DNA of 8,388 nucleotides from Chloroflexales bacterium (GCA_013336035.1 JAAXUL010000309.1:1-8388), one strand, 5' to 3'. Shown: positions 1-6,009, numbered from the stretch's first letter. Numbers and translations: made by a program. The notes: generated by a model from the letters alone, not told the origin.

Positions 1-399
1 GAGGGGCTTGCGGCCCCAGAGCGTCGCCCGCGGCGCTGTCCAGTCCACCGCGGCGATCTGCTCGAGCAGCTGGAGCTGCACCTGCCGAATCGCGCGGAAC
101 GTGTCTAGAAAATGGCGGATCGGCTGTTTCTGGGCCAGCGCCCAGGAGGCATCGTCGTCGGGCCAGGCGTTCTCGGGCGGTAGCTCGCCGCCGAGCCACT
201 GGCGCATGGTGGGGATGACCAGGCAGCGCTCATACTCGGCGACATGCCAGACGTGTCGGGCCGGCTCCCACGTGCCCAGGTAGCTCGGATCGGGTGGGAG
301 ATCGAAGAGGTACTCAGGGTTGAGCTGCTCGACGGCCCACGCGAAGCCGTCGGCGCTCGCCTGAAGCTGGTACCGGAACCACGCGGCCCAGTCGGTCAT
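1..399 (-). CDS. DinB-family protein, 3' end beyond the window
   Basis: The first 133 codons are present, from ATG at 399; the frame is open to base 1, so the C-terminus lies outside. DinB/YfiT-type proteins are four-helix-bundle, usually metal-binding proteins of about 150-170 residues, often linked to stress or thiol-dependent chemistry; the substrate cannot be told here. The N-terminal helix is rich in aromatic residues (MTDWAAWFRYQLQ), and the segment around residues 49-56 (HVWHVAEYE) gives the first family histidine, with H52 close by. The sequence ends at GRKPL, just before the usual second histidine motif, which therefore cannot be checked. An AGGAG ribosome site lies upstream of the ATG, next to the stop of the SEC-C gene, which is 13 bases away. 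The two are very likely co-transcribed. Confidence 0.82.
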   Translation of the reverse strand, partial: MTDWAAWFRYQLQASADGFAWAVEQLNPEYLFDLPPDPSYLGTWEPARHVWHVAEYERCLVIPTMRQWLGGELPPENAWPDDDASWALAQKQPIRHFLDTFRAIRQVQLQLLEQIAAVDWTAPRATLWGRKPL

Positions 400-412
400 T
401 GGTCACTCCTGG

Positions 413-1030
413 CTACAGACCGCTCGCCTCGTCGGCGCGCAGGTGACACTGCTTGTACTTGCGGCCGCTCCCGCACCAGCAGGGGTCGTTGCGTCCGGGA
501 CGCGCGTGGGCGGGGGGCGGGGCGCCCTGGGGCGCCACGGACGCCGGCGGGTTGGGCGGGATAAGGTCATCCCAGAGGTGCGGCTCGGCGAAGATCTGGG
601 CCCCGAGCGCATCGACCCGCTGCCGCTCCTCGGGGCTCAGGGTCTGCCCCTCGAACATCTCCCGGGCGATGAGGTCGGCGCGCTCGTCGCGCAGCCGCTG
701 GTGCTCCTCGAGCGAGAGCAGCGGGCGCTCGCCCCCCAAGCGGCGCCAGCTCGCCACGTAGGCGCTGTAGAGCTGCGCGGCCTCGACCTCCGGGTCGTCG
801 GGGTGCTCGAGGGTCTTCATCAGCCGGGCCAGCATGCGCGCCACCTCGGCGCGGCCACAGCTCTGGATGAGGCTCTCCATGATCCGATCTGCCGCCGCCT
901 CCTCATCCTCGGCCCGCAGTGCCATCGCCATCATGATCCGCTCGGCGAGCTTGCGCCGGCTGGCGATGCGCTGGGGGAGCTCCTCGGGCGCGGGGTAGAC
1001 GGCGCGGTGCTGGGGTCGCTGCTTTGCCAT
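413..1030 (-). CDS. SEC-C metal-binding motif protein
   Basis: A 205-residue protein with a clear C-terminal SEC-C zinc motif: GRNDPCWCGSGRKYKQCH at residues 179-196, with C184, C186, C195 and H196 as likely zinc ligands. This motif occurs at the end of SecA and in many small stand-alone proteins, where it is thought to aid protein or ribosome contact. The rest (residues 1-155) is charged and mostly helical, with no family I recognise, followed by a Pro/Ala-rich linker at about 158-178. It lacks any SecA ATPase motifs, so it is not SecA. The ATG at 1030 is preceded by GGAGG about 11 bases upstream. It leads a probable two-gene operon with the DinB gene. Function is unknown beyond the metal site. 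Confidence 0.9.
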   Translation of the reverse strand: MAKQRPQHRAVYPAPEELPQRIASRRKLAERIMMAMALRAEDEEAAADRIMESLIQSCGRAEVARMLARLMKTLEHPDDPEVEAAQLYSAYVASWRRLGGERPLLSLEEHQRLRDERADLIAREMFEGQTLSPEERQRVDALGAQIFAEPHLWDDLIPPNPPASVAPQGAPPPAHARPGRNDPCWCGSGRKYKQCHLRADEASGL

Positions 1031-1064
1031 CGTGGTGGTCTGCCTCCATCCATGCTTCTACGGC

Positions 1065-1073
1065 ATCGTAGCA
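1065..1073 (-). promoter_or_regulatory. Possible extended -10 promoter for the SEC-C/DinB operon
   Basis: On the minus strand the sequence reads TGCTACGAT, an extended -10 form (TGn plus TACGAT). It would start transcription about 28 bases before the SEC-C start codon. No good -35 hexamer is seen at a 16-18 base spacing, which fits an extended -10 promoter. This is a sequence match only. Confidence 0.4.
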
Positions 1074-1142
1074 CAATCGGGGACATGGCTCGCGCCCGTC
1101 AGCCGGAGGAATGCACGACTGCGCTCCAGTTGTCCGCGGCAC

Positions 1143-1202
1143 GGCGTGATGGCGCTTCGCGCCGATGCGTAGCGTCATCGTCGCCCTGGAGCAGCCCGCC
1201 TC
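1143..1202 (-). pseudogene. Short relic of a DUF1801 gene (middle part)
   Basis: The minus strand here encodes MTLRIGAKR, flanked upstream by EA. It lines up, with small gaps, with the middle of the frameshifted DUF1801 gene at 2594-3020 (EAVYPGWRL then MTLRVGAKR). At the DNA level a block of about 27 bases around 1153-1179 differs from 2840-2866 by two substitutions, and weaker similarity continues to CCGCCTC at the end. Nothing on either side continues the family, so this is a degraded piece, not a gene. Confidence 0.55.
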
Positions 1203-1229
1203 ATCCTCTCCGCGGCCCTGGCCTACGAG

Positions 1230-1754
1230 TTGCTGCCTCCACGCGTGATACAGGCCGTGGCGCCGCCATTCCTCCGGCGCGCCTTGATCGAGACAAGCGC
1301 TATGCCGGCACTCGCCGGGCATCTCGTGGCCTACCATATGTGTGAGCCTGGCCAGGGCGGCCAGCCGGCCGAGTCTATCCTCGGCTACCGGCTGGTGCGC
1401 AACGACTGGCTGACCATGCGCGGCGGAGCGTTCGCTGAACTCCACCAGCCCGCGGTCGGCGGCGCGGTTGAATATCTCACGGATGGGGGCCCGGGCCCGG
1501 GGTCGCGGGCCGACTACACCCTGGTCGTGGGGCGCTTCCTCGACCCGCAGGCCGCCGTCGCCGAGGTGCAGTTCGCTGACGGCCAGGTCGTCCGCGCGCA
1601 GGCCCAGCAGGCTGGCTTTCTCGCGCTGCGCCCGGAACCTGTTGTCGCCCAGTCCCTCACGGTGCGCGACGCCCAGGGCCAGATCCTCGAGCAGATCGAC
1701 CTGACCCAGCGCACCGGCCCGCCACCACCCTCGCCGCATCCAGAGACGTGTTAG
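1230..1754 (+). CDS. Hypothetical protein, 5' end uncertain, possibly truncated
   Basis: I do not recognise a named family. The reading frame is open from 1173 to the TAG at 1752-1754, and codons from about 1300 have the strong G/C third-position bias of real genes here. From TTG at 1230 it would give 174 residues. The centre (ILGYRLVRNDW, then a Gly/Ala-rich stretch) and the C-terminal half (YTLVVGRFLDPQAAVAEVQF to about residue 160) look like a beta-rich domain with regular strands around GR, DP and DG turns. No signal peptide or membrane segment is visible. No ribosome site is seen before TTG 1230, GTG 1245 or ATG 1301, and a DUF1801 relic lies just upstream, so the true 5' end may have been lost. 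The minus-strand frame opposite shows no family likeness. Confidence 0.55.
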   Translation: MLPPRVIQAVAPPFLRRALIETSAMPALAGHLVAYHMCEPGQGGQPAESILGYRLVRNDWLTMRGGAFAELHQPAVGGAVEYLTDGGPGPGSRADYTLVVGRFLDPQAAVAEVQFADGQVVRAQAQQAGFLALRPEPVVAQSLTVRDAQGQILEQIDLTQRTGPPPPSPHPETC

Positions 1755-1778
1755 AGCTTGCAAGCGCATAGCAGCCCT

Positions 1779-1863
1779 TCAGCGACCGCAGCTCTCGGCG
1801 ACCAGTGCGGCCTCGGTGATGCGTGCGGTCAGGCGCTCGGCATCGATCGCTTCGTCGCATGGC
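1779..1863 (-). pseudogene. C-terminal relic of a second DUF1801 gene
   Basis: The minus strand encodes DAERLTARITEAALVA and ends at a TGA at 1781-1779. It matches the C-terminus of the DUF1801 pseudogene at 2594-3020 (DPERLTALMAEAALVA) at 12 of 16 positions, and both stop a few codons later. Upstream on this strand the likeness ends within a few codons, where the promoter region of the LysE-type gene begins. It is therefore the tail of a lost copy. It lies in the same orientation as the fuller copy. Confidence 0.6.
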
Positions 1864-1886
1864 GCGCTCCACCTACGGGGCGGGAA

Positions 1887-1898
1887 GGAGTATACTCC
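1887..1898 (+). promoter_or_regulatory. -10 element inside a 12-base palindrome, upstream of the LysE-type gene
   Basis: TATACT at 1891-1896 is a good -10 hexamer and would start transcription about 30 bases before the ATG at 1933. It sits inside the perfect palindrome GGAGTATACTCC, a possible binding site for a dimeric regulator. No convincing -35 element is seen at 16-18 bases, which would fit an activator-dependent or weak promoter. Regulation is inferred only from the symmetry. Confidence 0.45.
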
Positions 1899-1932
1899 AA
1901 GGAGCGCAGTCCCGAACCCGAGGAATGCACCC

Positions 1933-2565
1933 ATGCCCACACCGACCACGCTAGCCTGGTTCGCCGTCGCGGCGCTCGCCCTCCTGCTGATCCCCGGCCC
2001 GGTCGTGCTCTTCACCATCGCGCGGAGTGTGGAGCGCGGCTGGCGCGCCGGCCTGGTCTCCACACTGGCCGCCGGCGTCGGCGATAGCTGCCACGTCCTC
2101 GCCGCCACGCTCGGGCTGTCCGCGCTGCTGCTGTCCTCGGCACTCGCCTTCGCGGTGGTGAAGTATGCCGGCGCGGCCTACCTGGTCTATCTGGGCATCA
2201 TGGCCCTCCGCTCCAGGCCGGCGCCACCGACAGAGGCCCTGGCTATGCCCGCGTCACGAATCTTCGTGCAGGGCGTGATTGTGAGCGTCCTGAACCCGAA
2301 GACCGCGCTGTTCTTCCTGGCGTTCCTTCCCCAGTTTGTCGCGCCAGCCCAGGGGCCGATCCCCGCCCAGATCCTCATCCTGGGGGCCCTGTTCGTCACG
2401 CTCGGCGTTGTGGTGAATACGGGGTACGCGTTGCTCGCCGGCGGCGCGCGGGCCCTTTTCCAGGGTAATCCCGCGCTGGTGGCAGCTCAGCAGCGCCTGG
2501 CCGGGGTCATCTACCTCATCCTCGGCATCACTGCCGCCTTTGCCGGCGCCAGCAAAGCGAAATGA
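1933..2565 (+). CDS. LysE/RhtB-family amino-acid or metabolite exporter
   Basis: A complete 210-residue integral membrane protein, the usual size for the RhtB branch of the LysE superfamily, which exports amino acids such as homoserine, threonine or lysine and related compounds across the inner membrane. Visible family marks are the PGP motif at residues 21-23 after the first hydrophobic segment, the following RSVERGWRAGL segment, and NPKTALFFLAFLPQF at residues 121-135. Hydrophobic segments fall roughly at 5-28, 42-66, 68-92, 112-134, 145-170 and 188-205, consistent with six. Reading from ATG 1933 rather than an upstream start puts the first membrane segment at the N-terminus, with GAGGA about 10 bases before. 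It appears monocistronic: relics of DUF1801 flank it on both sides. The substrate cannot be told from sequence. Confidence 0.92.
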   Translation: MPTPTTLAWFAVAALALLLIPGPVVLFTIARSVERGWRAGLVSTLAAGVGDSCHVLAATLGLSALLLSSALAFAVVKYAGAAYLVYLGIMALRSRPAPPTEALAMPASRIFVQGVIVSVLNPKTALFFLAFLPQFVAPAQGPIPAQILILGALFVTLGVVVNTGYALLAGGARALFQGNPALVAAQQRLAGVIYLILGITAAFAGASKAK

Positions 2566-2593
2566 CGAGTAGCTCTTGGTGTTGGCGGCCTGG

Positions 2594-3020
2594 CTATGCT
2601 CGAGCGTGTGCTAAAGCCACCAGTGCCGCCTCGGCCATGAGCGCAGTCAGTCGCTCGGGATCAAGCTCCTCCTTCGAGCGGAGGGCAACAGAGCGCACCT
2701 GGCTCCCGCTCCCCTCCAGAGCTGTGCCTGTTCTCGAGCAACACGCCGTACTCGAACCCCAGGCGCACCTCGCCGTCAAGGGGAGCGATGAAGCAGAAGT
2801 GGCGGCTGCGCACGCCATCTGGCACACGGTACCCAATAGCGCTTCGCGCCGACGCGGAGCGTCATCAAGCGCCAGCCGGGGTAGACCGCCTCGACGACGC
2901 CTGGGACGCTTTGGTTACGAGGCGGCGCAGCTCCTGGGCGATGGTCTGCACCGTTGGCGCGTAGCCGGCGAGGAATTCGTCAGGGGTTGGCGCCAACGTG
3001 GCGCGTGGGGATCGTGGCAC
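2594..3020 (-). pseudogene. DUF1801 (YdhG-like) gene with three frameshifts
   Basis: Pieces of one DUF1801-type protein can be read in order on this strand by changing frame three times. From a GTG at 3020 with GAGGAG six bases upstream comes TPDEFLAGYAPTVQTIAQEL. After a lost base near 2908 comes VPGVVEAVYPGWRLMTLRVG. After a shift near 2827-2836 comes HFCFIAPLDGEVRLGFEYGV. After a shift near 2727-2740 comes VALRSKEELDPERLTALMAE, ending at TAG 2594. The joined protein would be about 140 residues, normal for this small family of unknown function. The start is 10 bases after the SnoaL-like stop, so it was the last gene of the VOC operon. Three shifts in 430 bases point to a real pseudogene more than to random sequencing error. 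Confidence 0.8.
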
Positions 3021-3030
3021 GTGCAGCTCC

Positions 3031-3450
3031 TCAGGTGCTGGCTTCAAGGGTCAGCATGTTGGCGTCGCGGAAGAGCACCCACCGTCCGTCCGGTTCCCGG
3101 CGCAGAATCGTCAGGGTCGGGCCACGGCGTCGGATGGGCGTCCCGGTTGCTAGCGGCGTCACCGTGACGACGAGTTGGCTCCAGCAATAGGCCCAGTCCT
3201 CGCTGACCTGCACCTCCTGTACCTCGCCCGTCGCCGCGATGCGGTACTGGCCCTGTCCCTCGCCGGCGCTCGCCAGAAAGGCCGCACGTCCCTGCATTGG
3301 CGGGCGGCCCGGGGTTAGGAAGACCACGTCCTCGGCCATCAGGCTGCTGAGGCGGGGCAGATCATTCGCCCCGCTTGCCTCCAGCCACGGCGCCACCACG
3401 GCGCGGATCGCCCGCTCGTCTGCCTGGTCAGCGCCGCTGTGCGCCTCCAT
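3031..3450 (-). CDS. SnoaL-like / SgcJ-EcaC family protein (DUF4440-type)
   Basis: A 139-residue protein with the layout of the NTF2-like fold: an N-terminal helix (ADERAIRAVVAPWLEA), a helix leading to MAEDVVFLTPGRPPMQGRAAF at residues 38-58, then beta strands ending in DGRWVLFRDANML at residues 121-133. These short proteins include polyketide cyclases, isomerases and many of unknown role in the SgcJ/EcaC group; no specific reaction can be assigned. ATG 3450 has AAGGAG nine bases upstream. It is the third gene of a minus-strand operon after the VOC protein and the RibD_C reductase, and is followed closely by the broken DUF1801 gene. The frame is intact and the length is usual for the family. 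Confidence 0.85.
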   Translation of the reverse strand: MEAHSGADQADERAIRAVVAPWLEASGANDLPRLSSLMAEDVVFLTPGRPPMQGRAAFLASAGEGQGQYRIAATGEVQEVQVSEDWAYCWSQLVVTVTPLATGTPIRRRGPTLTILRREPDGRWVLFRDANMLTLEAST

Positions 3451-3466
3451 CCCATGCTCCTTCCGG

Positions 3467-3501
3467 GGACGCCGCCCGCGACGGCGGCGCCCCCGGCGTC
3501 C
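3467..3501 (-). other. GC-rich inverted repeat between the reductase and SnoaL-like genes
   Basis: GGACGCCG at 3467-3474 pairs with CGGCGTCC at 3494-3501, and an overlapping inner option pairs GCCGCC (3471-3476) with GGCGGC (3483-3488). It lies in the 65-base gap inside the operon. There is no run of T after it, so a full intrinsic terminator is not supported. It could slow transcription or protect mRNA ends, or be only a product of high GC. Confidence 0.35.
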
Positions 3502-3515
3502 AGTGTGCGCAGCGC

Positions 3516-4106
3516 CTACGCGGGGCGCTCCACCGTATAGTCCGTCACCACGACCCCCGAGGGTAGGGGCCGGGCCTCGACCAGCCGCAGGTTGATCCGC
3601 ACCCCGTCCGGGAACACCTTCTTGCCGCCCCCCAGCACCACCGGGTAGACCAGCAGGTGGTACTCGTCGATCAGGTCGTGCTGGGCCAGGGTGTGGATGA
3701 GCACGCTGCTGCCGTCGATGAGGATGTTCTTGCCTGGCTGCGCCTTCAGCGCGCGCACTTCCTCCACCACGTTCCCGCTGATCAGCGTCGAGTTGCGCCA
3801 GGCCGCGGCTGAGGTCAGGGTGGTCGAGACCACATACTTGGGCATGGCGTTCATCACGTCGCCGAAGGGGTCGCCTTCCGCCATCGGCTCGAAGGCGCCG
3901 CCGTGGATCTGCCAGGTCTTACGCCCCAGCAACAAGGCATCGCTCGCGCGCATCGCCTGGTCGAAGAGCGCGCCAATGTCATCATGCCAGTACGGGTGCG
4001 TCCACCCGCCGTGGGCGAAGCCGCCCTCGGTATCCTCGTCCTTGCCGCCCGGGGCCTGGATCACCCCATCCAGCGACATAAACTCGGAGACGATGATCTT
4101 GCGCAT
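3516..4106 (-). CDS. Dihydrofolate-reductase-family protein (RibD C-terminal domain)
   Basis: A complete 196-residue protein of the RibD_C/DHFR-like group, NADPH-binding reductases often kept as single-domain proteins of unknown substrate. Marks seen are the start MRKIIVSEFMSLDGVIQAPG (first strand and SLDGV loop), GRKTW at residues 61-65, a DGSSVLIHTL helix at 131-140, and the LIDEYHLLVYPVVLGGGKKVF run at residues 145-165 that is typical of the domain. ATG 4106 follows AAGGAG nine bases upstream. It is the second gene of the operon, 50 bases after the VOC gene. It should not be called folA: it lacks the residue pattern of true folate reductases, and proteins of this type are usually annotated only as a reductase family. 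Confidence 0.92.
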   Translation of the reverse strand: MRKIIVSEFMSLDGVIQAPGGKDEDTEGGFAHGGWTHPYWHDDIGALFDQAMRASDALLLGRKTWQIHGGAFEPMAEGDPFGDVMNAMPKYVVSTTLTSAAAWRNSTLISGNVVEEVRALKAQPGKNILIDGSSVLIHTLAQHDLIDEYHLLVYPVVLGGGKKVFPDGVRINLRLVEARPLPSGVVVTDYTVERPA

Positions 4107-4156
4107 CCAGCTGCTCCTTCTCGGGTCAGCCCGGCACCGCTGCCGAGCCCACCACG

Positions 4157-4525
4157 CTACGCCGCGCTCGGGTCGCGCTGCATCATGCCGAACATGTTGC
4201 CCTCGGTGTCAAAGCAGTAGGCCATATGGCCGATGCCAGGGACGGCCATCTTTGGCATAGCGACCCGGCCGCCGTTGGCCAGCACCTGCGCGAGGGTGGC
4301 GTCGAGCGACTCGACGTCGATGGTGTTGATGACGGGGGGCATCCCCGCATCGCGGCGCATGATCGCCCCGTCGATGCCCCGCTGGTCGTCGGGGCCAGTG
4401 CCGGCCAGCCAGTAGTCCTGGGGGCCATCCCACTTCTGGATATGCCAGCCGAACACAGTGCCGTAGAACTCGACGGCACGCTCAGGGTCGTCTGCGGAGA
4501 TCTCGAAGTGTACGACACGGGGCAT
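4157..4525 (-). CDS. VOC-family (glyoxalase/bleomycin-resistance fold) protein
   Basis: A 122-residue, single-unit VOC protein. The first half reads MPRVVHFEISADDPERAVEFYG then VFGWHIQKW, a hallmark of the group found with small-molecule lyases and resistance proteins. The second half carries VINTIDVESLDATLAQVLANGG at 65-86 and ends with HMAYCFDTEGNMFGMMQRD at 100-118. The usual final glutamate of the metal site is replaced by G/M at the GNMFGMMQ position, while H6 and E8 stand in the first strand, so metal-dependent catalysis is uncertain. ATG 4525 was chosen over an upstream start 48 bases earlier because AGGAGG lies just before it and the domain begins there. It heads the four-gene minus-strand operon and has a strong promoter. 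Confidence 0.9.
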   Translation of the reverse strand: MPRVVHFEISADDPERAVEFYGTVFGWHIQKWDGPQDYWLAGTGPDDQRGIDGAIMRRDAGMPPVINTIDVESLDATLAQVLANGGRVAMPKMAVPGIGHMAYCFDTEGNMFGMMQRDPSAA

Positions 4526-4830
4526 GGGCTTCCTCCTGTCCTTCCTTCTGTAGCACAGCCAGCCGGTCGGCACAAGCGTGCTGCCGAAGCGGCGCTACGC
4601 TCAGGGCCCGACACAAAACGTAGGTTGCGTGAGGGATAGTAGGGAGACTATAGAACAAATGAGCCGCTTCGTCAATCGGTCGCCTGGCTGAAACACGCCC
4701 AGCGTCGCAGCATCGCGCTGCCGCCTTGACCGATGTTTCGCCCTCCCGCTTCACCGTTGAGCTACTGCGGCAGGCGCATTGTCGCGCTAGCATCGCTCAC
4801 AAGAACCCGGTACGCGAGAAGGAGGCTCCG
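4526..4830. other. 305-base divergent intergenic region
   Basis: This gap separates the minus-strand VOC operon from the plus-strand membrane-protein gene. It holds the VOC ribosome site, a leader of about 115 bases, the VOC promoter at 4647-4675, and the AGGAGG-type ribosome site of the membrane gene near 4819-4825. For the plus strand, TTGACC (4726) and TAGCAT (4788) are seen but are not at a workable spacing, so no plus promoter is claimed. I see no coding sequence or strong hairpin in it. Confidence 0.6.
4647..4675 (-). promoter_or_regulatory. Sigma70-type promoter of the VOC-reductase-SnoaL operon
   Basis: On the minus strand TTGACG (4675-4670) and TATAGT (4652-4647) are separated by exactly 17 bases, a near-consensus promoter that stands out in this GC-rich DNA. 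Transcription would begin near 4640, about 115 bases before the VOC start codon. The spacer is AT-rich relative to its surroundings. No operator-like symmetry was noticed. Confidence 0.75.
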
Positions 4831-5119
4831 ATGCTTATCCCATTCCTGGCACTGCTGCTGATCGGGTCGGTCGTGGTCGGGGGCGGGCTGCTGGCATCAT
4901 CGCAGGCGCGCTCCCCCATCCACAGCGCCGCTGGCGCGTCCCGCCAGCCGGTGGAGGCAGGAACGTTCATCGTGGCGATGGTCTTCCTGGCCATCTTCGG
5001 CATGCTCTTCGTCCCCCTGCTCATCGTGACGATCATCTTAGGGAGCGATCATCGCTGCCGCCCTGCCGATCCTGCTCATGGTCGCGGCGCGGCTGCTCTC
5101 CTGGCTCACCGACTGGTGA
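4831..5119 (+). pseudogene. Small membrane protein, reading frame broken by one base
   Basis: ATG 4831 with AGGAGG seven bases upstream begins a protein with a first hydrophobic segment (MLIPFLALLLIGSVVVGGGL) and, after a polar stretch, a second (FIVAMVFLAIFGMLFVPLLI). In this frame the protein then turns into a charged, Arg/His-rich tail after TIILG. The other plus frame continues naturally as AIIAAALPILLMVAARLLSW and stops at TGA 5117-5119, giving a third membrane segment and a total of about 96 residues. Removing one G from the GGG at 5041-5043 restores the frame. This is either a pseudogene or a sequencing error in a short G run. I recognise no family. It is directly followed by the phosphatidyltransferase remnant. 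Confidence 0.7.
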
Positions 5120-5122
5120 AAG

Positions 5123-5377
5123 TACCGCCGGTTCTGTAACTGCCACGCCTACACGGCCAAGTTCTGGGGCATCACCCTGTTCGTCGCGACCGTGGCGCTG
5201 TTTGGGTTCGACACTGGGGGCGTGTTCTTCTGGGTCGCCGCCGCCGCTGGAGTGCTCTGCGTGGCCGACGAGATCGCGATGACCCTGACTCTCGACACCT
5301 GGACGTGCGACGTCCCCAGCTTCCTCCACGCGCGGCGGCTCCAGGCCCAGACCCGCGCGGCTGCAGCTACGCGCTGA
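5123..5377 (+). pseudogene. C-terminal remnant of a probable CDP-alcohol phosphatidyltransferase
   Basis: Starting just three bases after the stop of the membrane-protein gene, in the same frame, the plus strand encodes about 84 codons reading YRRFCNCHAYTAKFWGITLF, then hydrophobic segments (LFVATVALFGF and VFFWVAAAAGVLCVADEIAM), then DVPSFLHARRLQAQ and TGA at 5375-5377. The HAYTAKFWG turn, two closing membrane helices and the DVPSxxHARR tail resemble the C-terminal third of CDP-alcohol phosphatidyltransferases, inner-membrane enzymes of phospholipid synthesis. The catalytic DG(x)2AR(x)8G(x)3D(x)3D motif is absent, along with the N-terminal two thirds and any start with a ribosome site, so it cannot be active. 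The family call is from memory of the pattern and is moderate in certainty. Confidence 0.6.
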
Positions 5378-5485
5378 CCCATATGCCGACCATCCGCAGC
5401 TGCGCCAGGGCCGTGCAGCGTCCCGCATATGTCTGTGAGCCTGGCCCACGCGCTGGGTGTGGCGGCCCACGCCACGCAGCACCTG

Positions 5486-5932
5486 ACGTTGCCATGCTGT
5501 GTTGACCACCGTAGGTCCGCGCGCCTCGGCCTGCTGCGCATACTCCGCCTGTACCTCGTTGCTGAAGCCCGCAAAGATGTCCTTGGGTTCCATGGAAGCT
5601 TCTCCTTTGAGATGGGCGATCGTCCGATCGACGGTCGCAATCAGGTGCTGGAGCCTGCGCAGCCGGTGCTGGAGTGCCTGGCGGTGGCTTTCCAGCGCGC
5701 TGAGGAGCTCAAAGCCCGGATCGTCGAGCACCGCCCGGATGGCGTCCAGGCTGAGGCCCAGCTCTTTGTAGAACAAGATCTGCTGGAGGCGCAGCACGGC
5801 CGCCTCGTCATAGGAGCGGTAGCCGTTCACGCCGACCTGGGCGGGCCGCAGCAGGCCGATCGCGTCGTAGAAGTGCAGCGTCCGCACACTGATGCCGGCC
5901 AGCGTGGCGAGCTGTTTGACGGTATAGGTCAT
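5486..5932 (-). pseudogene. TipA-like MerR regulator, C-terminally truncated
   Basis: From ATG 5932 (GGAGG eight bases upstream) the protein starts with a full MerR DNA-binding domain: MTYTVKQLATLAGISVRTLH, FYDAIGLLRP, GYRSYDEAAVLRLQQILFYKELGLSLDAI (residues 1-65), then the dimer coiled coil (about 75-112). MEPKDIFAGFSNEVQAEYAQ at 114-133 is the start of a TipAS-type ligand domain, which normally runs another 100-130 residues. Likeness ends near NTAWQR (residue 149, about 5486). The frame stays open far beyond, to 5033, but only as the antisense of the genes on the other strand. The conserved YEPTP-type histidine/tyrosine pocket is not seen in any frame. DNA binding may survive; ligand sensing likely does not. 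Such regulators usually respond to peptides or drugs and control themselves. Confidence 0.8.
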
Positions 5933-5978
5933 CTTGTCCCTCCAAAGGTCAGCCACGCCGGGCTGGGTGCACCCCACT

Positions 5979-6009
5979 GGTATACCCTATAACGTTACGT
6001 CAGAGTCAA
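5979..6009 (-). promoter_or_regulatory. MerR-type promoter/operator with a 19-base spacer
   Basis: On the minus strand TTGACT (6009-6004) and TATACC (5984-5979) are 19 bases apart, the long spacing typical of MerR-controlled promoters. The spacer contains an imperfect dyad centred on ACGT-A-ACGT: read outwards, CTCTGACGT on one side matches the complement of ACGTTATAGGG at most positions. This fits the known MerR mode, where the regulator sits between -35 and -10 and untwists the DNA. The start codon of the regulator is about 47 bases downstream of the -10, so self-control is likely. Confidence 0.72.

Noticed and set aside
443..1345. 300-codon plus-strand open frame opposite the SEC-C gene
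   Set aside because: It is the antisense of a gene with a clear zinc motif and ribosome site, and shows no domain of its own.
1334..1354. CATATGT then GTGAGCCTGGCC, repeated near 5426-5446 with a two-base gap
   Set aside because: The match is short, its flanks do not align, and one copy is inside a gene while the other is in degenerate sequence. Chance cannot be excluded in GC-rich DNA, so no repeat is called.
903..1769. 288-codon minus-strand open frame across the hypothetical gene
   Set aside because: Its composition is that of an antisense shadow in high-GC DNA. It overlaps the well-supported SEC-C gene start and covers the plus-strand hypothetical frame, which has the better codon pattern. 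Only the MTLRIGAKR piece within it is meaningful.
3467..3501. Rho-independent terminator between the reductase and SnoaL-like genes
   Set aside because: The hairpin is GC-rich but is not followed by a T run on the minus strand, and the genes on each side look like one operon. It is kept only as an inverted repeat.
5038..5047. Programmed ribosomal frameshift in the small membrane-protein gene
   Set aside because: No slippery heptamer or downstream stem was seen at CTTAGGGAGC. A one-base error or mutation in the GGG run is simpler.
5033..5486. Long open extension of the MerR frame, making a 314-residue protein
   Set aside because: The extension is antisense to the membrane-protein and phosphatidyltransferase frames, which have hydrophobic helices and normal codon bias, while the extension is an Arg/Gly/Glu-rich string with no family likeness.
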